Assembly (NCBI RefSeq): GCF_003201815.1
Contig: NZ_QJKB01000003.1
Coordinates: 434,001 to 498,000 of the forward strand
Direction of reading: 5' to 3'
Origin: Undibacterium pigrum
GTDB lineage: Bacteria > Pseudomonadota > Gammaproteobacteria > Burkholderiales > Burkholderiaceae_D
DNA length: 64,000 nucleotides
Notes under the pieces: model-generated
Databases searched by the model: none
What the model was told of the DNA's origin: nothing
Seen by the model: only the letters and a program-made list of their open reading frames with translations
Shown: positions 9,396 to 17,276 of the stretch, one piece after another
Layout: every line of letters begins with the position of its first letter
Numbering within the stretch: the stretch's first letter is position 1
Made by a program: the position numbers and the translations under genes

Positions 9396-9812
9396 TTATT
9401 CTGCATCCTCGTCCGCGGCATAATTGTAAAGATCAAAATCTACTGACAAGTCCAGCTGAGCAACACGCTTTATTAATTCAGCGGACAAGTGCAGACCAGG
9501 ATTAGAGCCATGATAATAGCCTACGCAGTTAATGCCAGCCTCATACTTCTGGACCAGCGTTTTTATTGCACTCTCGCGAGTTTCAAGAATATCCAGCAAC
9601 TGGCTTAAATAGTCTTGCAGGAAATTATCTCCCCTTGCAAGCGGACTATCCAATTGCCATAAGCTATGATTTCTCACTTTGCCATTTTGAGATACGTCTC
9701 CACGCTCCCGGACTTCGGTAGGTGAAATTTGCATCATGGAACTGATTTCTTCTGAAGAGCAATCATATTTCTGTACCCAGAAATACGCGTAAACATCGCT
9801 TCGTACCTTCAT
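9396..9812 (-). CDS. DUF4279 domain-containing protein
   Basis: The 138-residue cytoplasmic protein matches the DUF4279 pattern: an N-terminal strand with YAYFWV, then SSEEISSMMQISPTEVRERGD, a HSLWQLDSPL segment and a C-terminal strand-rich part ending in ELIKRVAQLDLSVDFDLYNY. The family has no proven function; members often occur as small stand-alone proteins, and some have been proposed as immunity proteins of contact-dependent toxins (established only as a proposal). I chose the ATG at 9812; a TTGGA lies a few bases upstream, and a further in-frame ATG exists at 9866. The gene is on its own, convergent to sbcC and divergent from the ssb-like gene. Its sequence is more AT-rich than its neighbours. 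Confidence 0.75.
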   Translation of the reverse strand: MKVRSDVYAYFWVQKYDCSSEEISSMMQISPTEVRERGDVSQNGKVRNHSLWQLDSPLARGDNFLQDYLSQLLDILETRESAIKTLVQKYEAGINCVGYYHGSNPGLHLSAELIKRVAQLDLSVDFDLYNYAADEDAE

Positions 9813-9904
9813 ATGATTCCAATAAAATAAATACTGAAAATTTGTCCAACGAAACCATAAGTACATGGTCGCGGCTTTACCTTAGCGGTAGTTTTCAAAT
9901 GCCC

Positions 9905-9918
9905 ACTATTTAAATAGT
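9905..9918. promoter_or_regulatory. 14-bp perfect palindrome between DUF4279 and ssb-like genes
   Basis: ACTATTTAAATAGT reads the same on both strands and lies in the region between two divergent genes. It could be an operator, but no regulator is encoded next to it and such AT palindromes can arise by chance. Confidence 0.3.
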
Positions 9919-10042
9919 ATCATCAGGCAATTGACAATACCGGCCCGTCATTGCCCAACGCACGAGAGGAAACGAGCATTTCGCTTGCAATTCTATAGCG
10001 CATGTAATACCTTCCGGCACAATACAGACTAATGAAAATATC

Positions 10043-10363
10043 ATGATAGACGCACTCATAGCCGGACGCATTTACGGCCAGGTCGAAGAACGCGCAGGGC
10101 AAAATGGTTCTGTCTATGTCACTTGCAAAGTAAGAGCATCTACCGATGATGGTGACTTCATTATCTGCAATGTCATCGCCTTCAATGACAAAGTGCGCGA
10201 GACCTTGCTGGCCCTGGGTGATGGCGACAGCCTTTCCCTGTCAGGTGCATTGACGCCCAAGGTATGGACGGACAAACAGGGCAAGTCCAGGCCAGCTCTG
10301 GATTTGATTGCGCATACAGCAATTACTGCTCACCTGAATACCCAGGACCAGACGACGGGCTGA
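10043..10363 (+). CDS. Short single-stranded DNA-binding (OB-fold) protein
   Basis: The 106-residue product looks like the OB-fold core of bacterial SSB: it opens with MIDALIAGRIYGQ, continues with a VRASTDDGDFIICNVIAF strand pair and a DGDSLSLSGALTPKVWTDKQG loop, and closes with LDLIAHTAI. It is much shorter than the housekeeping SSB of Burkholderiales and lacks the flexible tail and acidic tip (DDIPF type) that recruits partner proteins; it ends NTQDQTTG instead. It may be a stand-alone paralogue acting in recombination or competence, or a remnant of a mobile element, but there is no phage or plasmid gene around it. The ribosome site is weak. Confidence 0.75.
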   Translation: MIDALIAGRIYGQVEERAGQNGSVYVTCKVRASTDDGDFIICNVIAFNDKVRETLLALGDGDSLSLSGALTPKVWTDKQGKSRPALDLIAHTAITAHLNTQDQTTG

Positions 10364-10510
10364 TTTGGCAGCCAGAGGCTGGCATGTTGAATCGCACCAA
10401 TGTACCGTGCATTTGGATGGCCCCAGTCTGACTTTAATGTAATAACAGTCGACAGCGGCAACGTGCTGGAAGCACCTTGATCTGCAAGCAATGTCGCTGT
10501 GTAAAATTAA

Positions 10511-10531
10511 TATAAATTCATGTAATTTATA
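10511..10531. promoter_or_regulatory. AT-rich inverted repeat upstream of a solute-binding protein gene
   Basis: TATAAATT and AATTTATA (8-bp arms) flank a 5-base spacer in the roughly 290-bp gap before the solute-binding protein gene. It could be an operator or part of the promoter. The rest of the gap (10364-10656) holds only a short 5-bp hairpin after the ssb-like stop codon. Confidence 0.25.
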
Positions 10532-10656
10532 CAAAAATAAAGTAAAAAATAGTTTCCTGACCAGGAAAAAAGCCACAAGAGCATTTGCCAGCTTCAGGCA
10601 CGGGCGTACTATTCAGCATACGTCCGTGCTCAGGCTTACTGCATCCAAGGGAAAAT

Positions 10657-11496
10657 ATGCCAGCTCCAGCCCGCTTATCTCTGTACCGCCAGCAGATATT
10701 CATGCGGCTTGTGCAAATGCCTGTACTGATGCTGATGCTGGCATGCCTCTTAAGCCTGTCGAGTGCCACGGTGCAGGCACAAAAGCTGAGCATCTATACC
10801 GAAGACTGGCCACCAATGAACTTCAAGACCAAAACCGGTATTGATGGCATGGCGGTCGACATGGTCAGGGCCTTGCAGATGCTGACTGGCAGCAAAGAAA
10901 ACATACAACTGGTGCCCTGGGCGCGCGGCTACAAGGCCGTGCTGGAAGATGAGAGCGTCATGCTGTTCAGTCTTGGCCGCTCACCTGAGCGTGAAAAACT
11001 CATGCATATGCTGGGACCCATCGCCATTTCCAAGACTGCTGTCTACACCCGCAAAGGCGAGGCCGCACGCCTGAAGGCACTTGATAACGACATCTATAAA
11101 TTGCCGGTGGGCGCTTACCGCGGCAGCATCTTTGCTGATGCGGCAAAAAAGAAAGGTTTCATCAATCTGGCCCAGGCGGACTCGCCCTTGAATTCATCCA
11201 AGATGCTGTTTGCCCATCGCTTTGATCTGTGGGTAGAAGGCAGCCTTGCTGTCAATTCCATCTTGCAGGAAAGTGGCCGCACTGCGGCTGACGTGGAAGA
11301 AGTCATGGTACTCGACAGCCTGGAATTGTATCTGGCATTTTCCCTGAAGACCCCGGCGACCACGATCACTTCATGGGAAAACGCCTTGCGACAAATGAAG
11401 AAGGATGGCAGCTTCCAGAAGATTCATCAAAAGTGGTTGCCGGGTGAAGCACCACCATTGGAGGTGGTCAGGGTTGAGGGTGGCGATAAGCATTAG
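10657..11496 (+). CDS. Periplasmic solute-binding protein, family 3 (SBP_bac_3)
   Basis: The product (about 279 residues) has a signal peptide cut near ATVQAQ and then a type-II binding protein fold: LSIYTEDWPPMNF, GMAVDMVRALQ, WARGYKAVLEDES, LGRSPEREKL and VGAYRGSIF, closing with a RQMKKDGSFQKIHQKWLPG helix. These features match amino-acid-type SBP_bac_3 proteins. No permease or ATPase gene is adjacent, so it may be an orphan receptor or share a transporter coded elsewhere. The ATG at 10657 has AAGGG at 10647-10651; an in-frame start at 10585 would bury the signal peptide behind 24 more residues. Confidence 0.85.
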   Translation: MPAPARLSLYRQQIFMRLVQMPVLMLMLACLLSLSSATVQAQKLSIYTEDWPPMNFKTKTGIDGMAVDMVRALQMLTGSKENIQLVPWARGYKAVLEDESVMLFSLGRSPEREKLMHMLGPIAISKTAVYTRKGEAARLKALDNDIYKLPVGAYRGSIFADAAKKKGFINLAQADSPLNSSKMLFAHRFDLWVEGSLAVNSILQESGRTAADVEEVMVLDSLELYLAFSLKTPATTITSWENALRQMKKDGSFQKIHQKWLPGEAPPLEVVRVEGGDKH

Positions 11497-11532
11497 CCTC
11501 CCTCCACTATGCCCAACAATCACCTGCTATTC

Positions 11533-12087
11533 TCATTGATAGTGCGCAAACCTTGGGGCGAAGCTTTCCAGCTCTACTCTGGCTGCATTGGTGATGAAAG
11601 AAACCGTGTGATAACTACCCGTCAGGCTGATGATTTCAAGCATCTGGGCGGCGCTATAGTATTGCGTCAATGCTATCCATAAAGCATCGCTGATGCCTGA
11701 GCTATCGTGCAGTTCATCCACTGCCTTCAGCAGTAAAATTTCTTTGGCCAATAGCGATCCAAGGTCAGGATCAGGATTAAGCGTGACAGCGATATCAGCC
11801 TTGCTCAGACTGGCCTTTTCTGCAAACAGGGCGACATGTACTCCCCATTCATATTCAGAACCGCAGCGGGCGCAAGTGCGCAGGATGATCAATTCACGCT
11901 CTCTTAATTCTATTGATCCCTTATCCAGTAAATTACCGGCGAACATACGTTGTAATACCCTTTTGTTATGTGCCTGGGTGCGAAATAATTTCAACGGTGC
12001 CATACCGGGTGGCATGATGCGCTGGAAGGCTTCAGCGACTTCAGCTTCATAAGGCGGCTCTAATGGAGCAATTCTGGTCATTGACAT
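11533..12087 (-). CDS. Carboxymuconolactone decarboxylase (AhpD-like) family protein
   Basis: The 184-residue protein is all-helical by pattern and carries the AhpD-type redox motif CARCGSEYEWGVH, with two cysteines two residues apart and the downstream histidine. Proteins of this family are peroxidase-linked reductases or decarboxylases; the stand-alone long form often answers to electrophile or quinone stress. The ATG at 12087 has GGGAG six bases upstream. It is divergent from an HxlR regulator, a common arrangement in which the regulator controls the oxidoreductase-like gene. Two tandem palindromes lie between them. Confidence 0.85.
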   Translation of the reverse strand: MSMTRIAPLEPPYEAEVAEAFQRIMPPGMAPLKLFRTQAHNKRVLQRMFAGNLLDKGSIELRERELIILRTCARCGSEYEWGVHVALFAEKASLSKADIAVTLNPDPDLGSLLAKEILLLKAVDELHDSSGISDALWIALTQYYSAAQMLEIISLTGSYHTVSFITNAARVELESFAPRFAHYQ

Positions 12088-12181
12088 CTGGTTCTCCCAA
12101 AAAGAAAAAAACATGTTCACGCACGCAGACATATGCCTGCCTTGCCTTGATAAGAGTCACGCAGTGGTACAATCCAACACC

Positions 12182-12220
12182 GCTACGTTATTAGTAGCAT
12201 ACCGCTACATTTAATGTAGC
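12182..12220. promoter_or_regulatory. Two tandem palindromes, probable HxlR operators
   Basis: GCTACATTTAATGTAGC (12204-12220) is a perfect palindrome with 7-bp arms, and GCTAC-7 bases-GTAGC (12182-12198) repeats its outer five bases. The centres are 22 bp apart, about two helix turns, so two dimers could bind on one face. They lie just before the HxlR ribosome site and between the divergent AhpD-like gene and the regulator. A possible promoter (TTGATA 12147, TACAAT 12168) would put them downstream of the start site. Confidence 0.6.
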
Positions 12221-12232
12221 GCAAGGAGAAAT

Positions 12233-12607
12233 ATGACAACACCAAAACCCCGGCAGCCCGTCAGGGGCTCGCAGAGTGGCCGTCCCATCATGGCTTTGCT
12301 GGATTTGCTGGGCAGGCGCTGGGCGCTGCGCATGATCTGGGAATTACGTGGCGATCCCCTGAGTTTCAGGGAATTGCGCGAGCGCTGCGATGACATGTCG
12401 CCGACAGTGCTGAACCAGCGCCTGCGCGAATTGCGCGACACCCGCATCATAGAAATGGCGACAAGCGGGGGCTATTGCCTTAGCCGCTCAGGGCAAAGTC
12501 TGGTGCATGCCATGTTGCCCTTGCTGGCCTGGTCAGAAGAATGGCAGCAGATGCTGGATCTGCATGCTGAAGAAAAAGAAAAAGAAAAAGAAATAGAAAA
12601 AGAATAA
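12233..12607 (+). CDS. HxlR-family winged-helix transcriptional regulator
   Basis: The 124-residue protein has the HxlR hallmark WALRMIWELRGDPLSFRELR followed by the recognition helix region MSPTVLNQRLRELRDTRII and a wing ending in YCLSRSGQSL. Such regulators respond to electrophiles, aldehydes or oxidants and usually control a divergent neighbour. The start has a strong AAGGAG at 12223-12228 just before the ATG. The C-terminus is an unusual run of alternating lysine and glutamate coded by an A-rich simple repeat (about 12570-12605), likely a recent slippage expansion. Confidence 0.9.
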   Translation: MTTPKPRQPVRGSQSGRPIMALLDLLGRRWALRMIWELRGDPLSFRELRERCDDMSPTVLNQRLRELRDTRIIEMATSGGYCLSRSGQSLVHAMLPLLAWSEEWQQMLDLHAEEKEKEKEIEKE

Positions 12608-12634
12608 GCGCAATAACAAGCCTGTTTGCGAGGC

Positions 12635-14095
12635 CTACTTCATGCTCTGCAAAATGCCCTCCACCCAGGCCATCAATTTACTGTCATCGGCCATATTGCC
12701 AGTGTAGGGAATGCCGGGAACAAAGGGCTCCCTGGCCGCCTCGGCCACCAGGTAATAGGCTGCGGGGATGTATATATAACCGCGCTCACTGGGTAACTTG
12801 AAACGGTCAATTTCACCATAGGGTGAATAGCCCAGCGTGCTTTCGCCGAGGATGGCATTGCCTGGGATAGCCTTGATTTGTTGCAGGAAGTTCATGCATG
12901 AGCTAAAGCAGTTTCGATCTATGACGGCGGCAATGCGTGGACCAGCTGGTTTGGAGCCAAGTGCTGCCAGCAGTGTCTGCGGGTTTTGCCTGTCATCGCC
13001 ACTGACGAGAGCGGTATGCTTGCCAGCCGCCAGCGCTGCCTCCAGCTTGGGGATCATTTTCTCGAATACAGTCTTGCTGGCTGCAAAATTAGGGTCGGCT
13101 GCGTAATTTTTTGCCCAGGCGATACTCTCCTTGCTGGCGACCATGAACTTGGCATAGCCACCCATGCTGCTCAGTTGATCGCTGTAACTTTCGCCAAACA
13201 AGGCAGCCAGTGCACGTGTGCCCCAGCTTGAATCACCACCGCCATTACCACGCAGGTCAAAGATAATCCATTTGTCCTGCTTTAATTTCTCCAGGCTGGC
13301 ATACACTTTTTCATAGGCCTTGCCGCCGTCCTTGACACCAAAGCTGGGCATGCCTACCCAGTGCATGCTCTTGCCAAGCGGGTACACACCGACATCCCTG
13401 GCAAGCGCGACATAGTTTTTGCGTACTTCAAGAATATGCTTTTCACTGATGCTGCCACTGTCCTGCAGTGCCTGCATGGGCAGGGCAAACTCCTGCACGC
13501 GACCATCTGCCAGTTTGAATACACAACGCTGCGGCGCCAGCCCAAGGCCGCGTTCAAACATCATGTTGCGCGCAGCTTCGCTGACACTGCTGGCATATTC
13601 TGGCGCATGACTCTGATAAGGCATGACTTTGGTCTGCAAGTAAGTGCCAAGCCAGACACCATCGCAGCTTTGTACAGTCGCACCTTGGGCAGGCAGAGGA
13701 TAGGGCCAGTTTTTCTCTGACCAGATCACCTTGAACTGGCCGTCGACGCGGTCTATCACCAGGCCAGTCCAGCCTGTGCGTTTCAATTGCAGATTGATAC
13801 CGGTATGCGGGTCACCAAAACCGTAAATGAAACGGCTGATAGTGCGTAAATAATCTTGCTCATCGCGCGCTGCCGCAGCTTCGGCCAACGCCACTGGCAA
13901 ACCATTTTTCAGTGCTTCCGCAACATGCAAATGCCCGGCCACAGCACCTATATGTTTGCTGGCCAAGGTATGCGCAGCAAACTCCACGTCTTGCCGGGTA
14001 ATGACTGGCCATTCCGGTGGCGCGGCCTGGGCTGTACTGAGCATCAGGATAGATGTGGCTAAAATCCCTGCCATGCCTGGCTGTTTTTTATTCAT
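12635..14095 (-). CDS. S41-family (C-terminal processing) peptidase-like protein, exported
   Basis: The 486-residue protein begins with a signal peptide (cleavage near AQAAPP). Its C-terminal half carries the S41 tail-specific protease layout: WIIFDLRGNGGGDSSWG, a strand AAVIDRNCFSSCMNF where the serine nucleophile of the family sits, and a final GESTLGYSPYGEIDRFKLP block. The N-terminal part with a FGDPHTGINLQ segment matches the non-PDZ cap of secreted S41 relatives. The usual catalytic lysine is not obvious by eye, so protease activity is inferred only. It is transcribed towards the HxlR gene and appears monocistronic. Confidence 0.75.
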   Translation of the reverse strand: MNKKQPGMAGILATSILMLSTAQAAPPEWPVITRQDVEFAAHTLASKHIGAVAGHLHVAEALKNGLPVALAEAAAARDEQDYLRTISRFIYGFGDPHTGINLQLKRTGWTGLVIDRVDGQFKVIWSEKNWPYPLPAQGATVQSCDGVWLGTYLQTKVMPYQSHAPEYASSVSEAARNMMFERGLGLAPQRCVFKLADGRVQEFALPMQALQDSGSISEKHILEVRKNYVALARDVGVYPLGKSMHWVGMPSFGVKDGGKAYEKVYASLEKLKQDKWIIFDLRGNGGGDSSWGTRALAALFGESYSDQLSSMGGYAKFMVASKESIAWAKNYAADPNFAASKTVFEKMIPKLEAALAAGKHTALVSGDDRQNPQTLLAALGSKPAGPRIAAVIDRNCFSSCMNFLQQIKAIPGNAILGESTLGYSPYGEIDRFKLPSERGYIYIPAAYYLVAEAAREPFVPGIPYTGNMADDSKLMAWVEGILQSMK

Positions 14096-14264
14096 GACCT
14101 GGTGTCCCTGTTTTTATAATGGGCTTGTGCAAAATCAGGACGTGCACCTCTGAGTATGCGACAACACACCAGTGTAGCCCAAGATGATTTACACTAGCAG
14201 CTCTGACAGCCGACGAAGAAAAATATATGTTTTTCGTTTTTGCAAGCACCTTCTTATTTCCCTC

Positions 14265-15287
14265 ATGCTGAAATCCATACTCTGCGCCACATTATTCTCT
14301 ACTCAGATACTGGCCGCTCATGCTGCTGTCACGCCAGCCGCGCCAGCCAAGCCAGATGTGGCGGCAATTGCCTTCAAGGAAGGTAATTTCGCACTGGCTT
14401 TCCAGGACTGGAGTCTGCGTGCAGAAGGCGGCGAAGCCGCGGCTCAGCACAATCTGGGCAACCTTTATCTGAGCGGCAAAGGCCCGGACAAGGACGAAGC
14501 CAAGGCCATGGAGTGGTTTCGCAAAGCTGCCGATGCCGGTTATGCGCGCGCGCAATTCAATCTGGCAGAAGGTTACCGCCTGGGTGTAGGCATAGAAAAA
14601 GATATTGCCCAGGCAATATCCTGGTATAAAAAAGCGGCAGACCAGGGCCTGGCAAGCGCCCAGGTAACGCTGGGCATCTGTCATGAACTGGGTCTGGGCA
14701 TGCCCAAGGACATCGCCGCAGCCAGCAAGTTGTACAGGGCCGCAGCAGACCAGCATGATGCCGAAGCAGAATTCCGTCTGGCCCGTATTTTTGCTTTAGG
14801 CCTGGGGACTGAAGTTGATCAACGTGTTGCCAATATCTATGCAAGCCAGGCGGCTGAGCAGGGTCATGCACAGGCGCAAACTTATCTCGCTACCCAATAC
14901 CTGTCTGGCAATGGTGTGCCGCGCGATGTCAACCTGGCGATACACTTGCTGGCGCAAGCAGCCCGCCAGGGCCATGCACGAGCATTTGCCTGGCTGGGCA
15001 ATATCTATAGCGAAGGCAATGGCATCAGTGCTGACCTGCCACGCGCCTACCTGTATTTCAGTATCGCCGACAAGCTCGATACTGAAAAAGAAATGCAGGA
15101 CATGCCCAACAAACAAAAACTGGGCCTGGCATTTCGCCTGAAAACCGAGGACATACAGCAAGCTGTCACCCTGGCTGGTGAATGGCAACCCGGCACATGG
15201 CCACCCAAGCTGGTCTTGCCCGCCCTCAGCAACAACAAAGCCAAACCTGAGGTTTACCAGGGCGAAGTCTATTATTTAAAGAATTGA
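14265..15287 (+). CDS. Sel1-like tetratricopeptide repeat protein, exported
   Basis: The product (about 340 residues) has an N-terminal signal peptide ending near LAAHAAVT and then about six to seven Sel1 repeats of the type A-NLG-LYLSGKG-D-AKAMEWFRKAADAG, covering residues 50-270. Sel1 proteins are scaffolds for protein-protein contacts, often in the periplasm. The last 60 residues (TLAGEWQPGTWPPKL) are not repeat-like. An ATG at 14184 in the same frame would add a basic 27-residue extension; neither start has a clear ribosome site, and I prefer 14265 because it gives a compact signal peptide. Confidence 0.8.
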   Translation: MLKSILCATLFSTQILAAHAAVTPAAPAKPDVAAIAFKEGNFALAFQDWSLRAEGGEAAAQHNLGNLYLSGKGPDKDEAKAMEWFRKAADAGYARAQFNLAEGYRLGVGIEKDIAQAISWYKKAADQGLASAQVTLGICHELGLGMPKDIAAASKLYRAAADQHDAEAEFRLARIFALGLGTEVDQRVANIYASQAAEQGHAQAQTYLATQYLSGNGVPRDVNLAIHLLAQAARQGHARAFAWLGNIYSEGNGISADLPRAYLYFSIADKLDTEKEMQDMPNKQKLGLAFRLKTEDIQQAVTLAGEWQPGTWPPKLVLPALSNNKAKPEVYQGEVYYLKN

Positions 15288-15434
15288 CAACAGTCAGCAT
15301 GCATATCTGATCAGGCGCTGCCTGTCGTACAAAGCAGCGCGCCTGCCCAGCCAGGAACTTGCCCGCCTTGTCATAAGCTGCGGGTATATTCATGCAGCTG
15401 ACTTTTTGCAATGACTACGTAAAGAATACATCTC

Positions 15435-16622
15435 ATGCACGGCACAAACTCAACACTAACTCGTTTCCAGGCCAGCAATCTGATGCTGCGCACCCGCAGC
15501 AGACTGCTGGTCCTGCTACTGGCAACTGCCATGCAAGCCTGTGCACAGACGCAGGACACAGCACCGGTCTCTGGCATCAATGATGGCCCTTATGCTGTCT
15601 ACCAGTCTCCTGCCAGCCCCGATACAGCCGGGCTGGACGTCAGCTGGGTCTGCGATGACAAACTACAAAAGCAAAGCTTTACCAGTTCTGGCAACATCAG
15701 CCTGCCTGCCCCTTGTGGCTACCCGCAGAAACTAAGTATACGTCCGGCAGAAACCAGCTTCCCTGCAAGTATCAAATTCAAGGCAGACAAAGTTGCTGCC
15801 ATCAGCGATATCCATGGTCAGTTTGAGCTCATGCTCAAACTCTTGCAGGGCAATGGAATCATCAACCAGGACTGGCAATGGACATTTGGTACAGGTCATC
15901 TTGTCATCGCTGGCGATGTGCTGGACCGCGGCCCCAAAGTCACTGAAGCACTGTGGCTATTGTATGCGCTCGAAGCCCAGGCAAAAGCCGCGGGTGGTGC
16001 AGTACATCTGCTATTGGGCAATCACGAGGCTATTAGCATGGCTGGCGACGTGCGCTATCTCAACAAGAAATATGTCACCGTCGCCCAGCACCTGAATACC
16101 AGTTATCAGCAAATGCTGGACAACAGCAGCGTACTGGGGCGCTGGCTGCGCAGCAAACCTGTCATTGTCCAGGTCAACGACACGCTCTTCATGCACGGTG
16201 GCCTGCATCCTGACCACCAGAATCTTAATATGAGCCTGGAACAAGTGAATGAAAAATACCGCCAGACCCTGGGCCTGAGCAAGGCACAAGTGAAAGCGGA
16301 TTCCGCGCTCGACTGGCTGTATGGCAGCATGGGCCCGCTGTGGTATCGCGGCTATTTCAATGCGCCGAAACTGTCAGGTGAGGATCTTAACAAGGTCTTG
16401 CAACAACTCAAGGTAGAACGCATCATTGTTGGTCACACCACCATGAATGGCGTGTATTCCCACTACCAGGGTAAAGTCATTTCCATAGACTCCGGCATCA
16501 AGGGCGGCGTCAAAGGTGAAATGCTGTTCTGGGATAAAGGCCAGCTCAGCAAGGCTGGCGCAGATGGGCAAAAAGTGGCGGTGCCGGATGCACCGGAAAA
16601 GCGCAAGGATGCGAGTGATTAA
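15435..16622 (+). CDS. PPP-type metallophosphatase, predicted lipoprotein
   Basis: The 395-residue protein shows the phosphoprotein-phosphatase signature in order: SDIHG at 124-128, GDVLDRG at 160-166, GNHE at 195-198, then MHGGLHPDH and VGHTTMNG. It resembles the bacterial Shewanella-like phosphatases more than cytosolic ApaH. The N-terminus has a hydrophobic stretch followed by ATAMQAC, a plausible lipobox, so the enzyme is likely anchored to a membrane on the periplasmic side. If translation starts at the in-frame ATG at 15483 the signal peptide becomes a standard 19 residues. It follows the Sel1 gene on the same strand after 147 bases, probably as a separate unit. Confidence 0.85.
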   Translation: MHGTNSTLTRFQASNLMLRTRSRLLVLLLATAMQACAQTQDTAPVSGINDGPYAVYQSPASPDTAGLDVSWVCDDKLQKQSFTSSGNISLPAPCGYPQKLSIRPAETSFPASIKFKADKVAAISDIHGQFELMLKLLQGNGIINQDWQWTFGTGHLVIAGDVLDRGPKVTEALWLLYALEAQAKAAGGAVHLLLGNHEAISMAGDVRYLNKKYVTVAQHLNTSYQQMLDNSSVLGRWLRSKPVIVQVNDTLFMHGGLHPDHQNLNMSLEQVNEKYRQTLGLSKAQVKADSALDWLYGSMGPLWYRGYFNAPKLSGEDLNKVLQQLKVERIIVGHTTMNGVYSHYQGKVISIDSGIKGGVKGEMLFWDKGQLSKAGADGQKVAVPDAPEKRKDASD

Positions 16623-16721
16623 ATCGTAATTCAGACCGGTGTAAACTTTTGGTATAGGGCCATTGCATTGCGCGGCATGTTTGCGTGATCAACTGATCGT
16701 ACTCTTTTCACGGTATCATCC

Positions 16722-16739
16722 GGCGTATTACGATACGCC
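16722..16739. repeat. REP-like hairpin in a convergent gap
   Basis: GGCGTAT and ATACGCC form a perfect 7-bp stem around TACG. It sits between the phosphatase stop and the converging DUF2314 gene, with CGTAGGG/GATGATAC-like flanks that resemble short dispersed hairpin repeats of proteobacteria. Only one copy is in the window, so repeat status is inferred. Confidence 0.4.
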
Positions 16740-16775
16740 CTACGATATACAAATTGCAGACTTAAGCGGTTGATC

Positions 16776-17240
16776 TTATTTTGAGGGTTTGCATTCAAGC
16801 CCCCAGTAATCCATTTGTTCTAATTTTTCTTCTACAGGAAGTGCTTGCAGCTCCAAACAAGCACCGTAATTCCCGTAGATTTTCCGGCTAACCGGATCTT
16901 GATAACTCCAATCGAGGATATCTTTTTTCTTAACCGATATAGTCTGTCCAAGTTTCGCATTCCTAATTTGAACAGGAATTGTTGTCAAACTCCCGACATA
17001 AAAATCTCCAGCCTTACGAACGTCACCAAGCCAAAAAATCTCTTTCCTCTTACCATCCCGGACTATGACTAAGAGACGCGGATATATTCCGTAAGACTTA
17101 TTGGCCAGCGCCGCATCAAAATACACCAACGTCGTCTTCACGTCATTGTCCATTGAAGGAGGAGCTGCAAAACTTGTGAGCGCCACAAAGAAAATCGAGC
17201 AAGTGGCGATCACTTTTCTGAACAAAGGTACGGCTAACAT
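16776..17240 (-). CDS. DUF2314-like secreted protein
   Basis: The 154-residue product begins with a signal peptide (ending near ALTSFAAPP). The rest matches the DUF2314 pattern: a strand KEIFWLGDVR, then TISVKKKDILDWSY and an IYGNYGACLELQ strand. Other members are small cytoplasmic proteins, and the domain is recurrent in proposed immunity genes; here it is exported, which is less usual. The function is unknown. Its sequence is more AT-rich than the neighbouring genes, which hints at a different origin. It converges with the phosphatase gene and lies downstream of the aminotransferase gene on the same strand. Confidence 0.65.
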   Translation of the reverse strand: MLAVPLFRKVIATCSIFFVALTSFAAPPSMDNDVKTTLVYFDAALANKSYGIYPRLLVIVRDGKRKEIFWLGDVRKAGDFYVGSLTTIPVQIRNAKLGQTISVKKKDILDWSYQDPVSRKIYGNYGACLELQALPVEEKLEQMDYWGLECKPSK

Positions 17241-17276
17241 AGATTTTCCCGGTTAGTTACCCAATTCTTGTGACGA

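Noticed and set aside
10043..10363. A prophage or plasmid remnant around the short SSB
   Set aside because: No integrase, replication or structural gene lies near it, and the neighbours are ordinary chromosomal genes.
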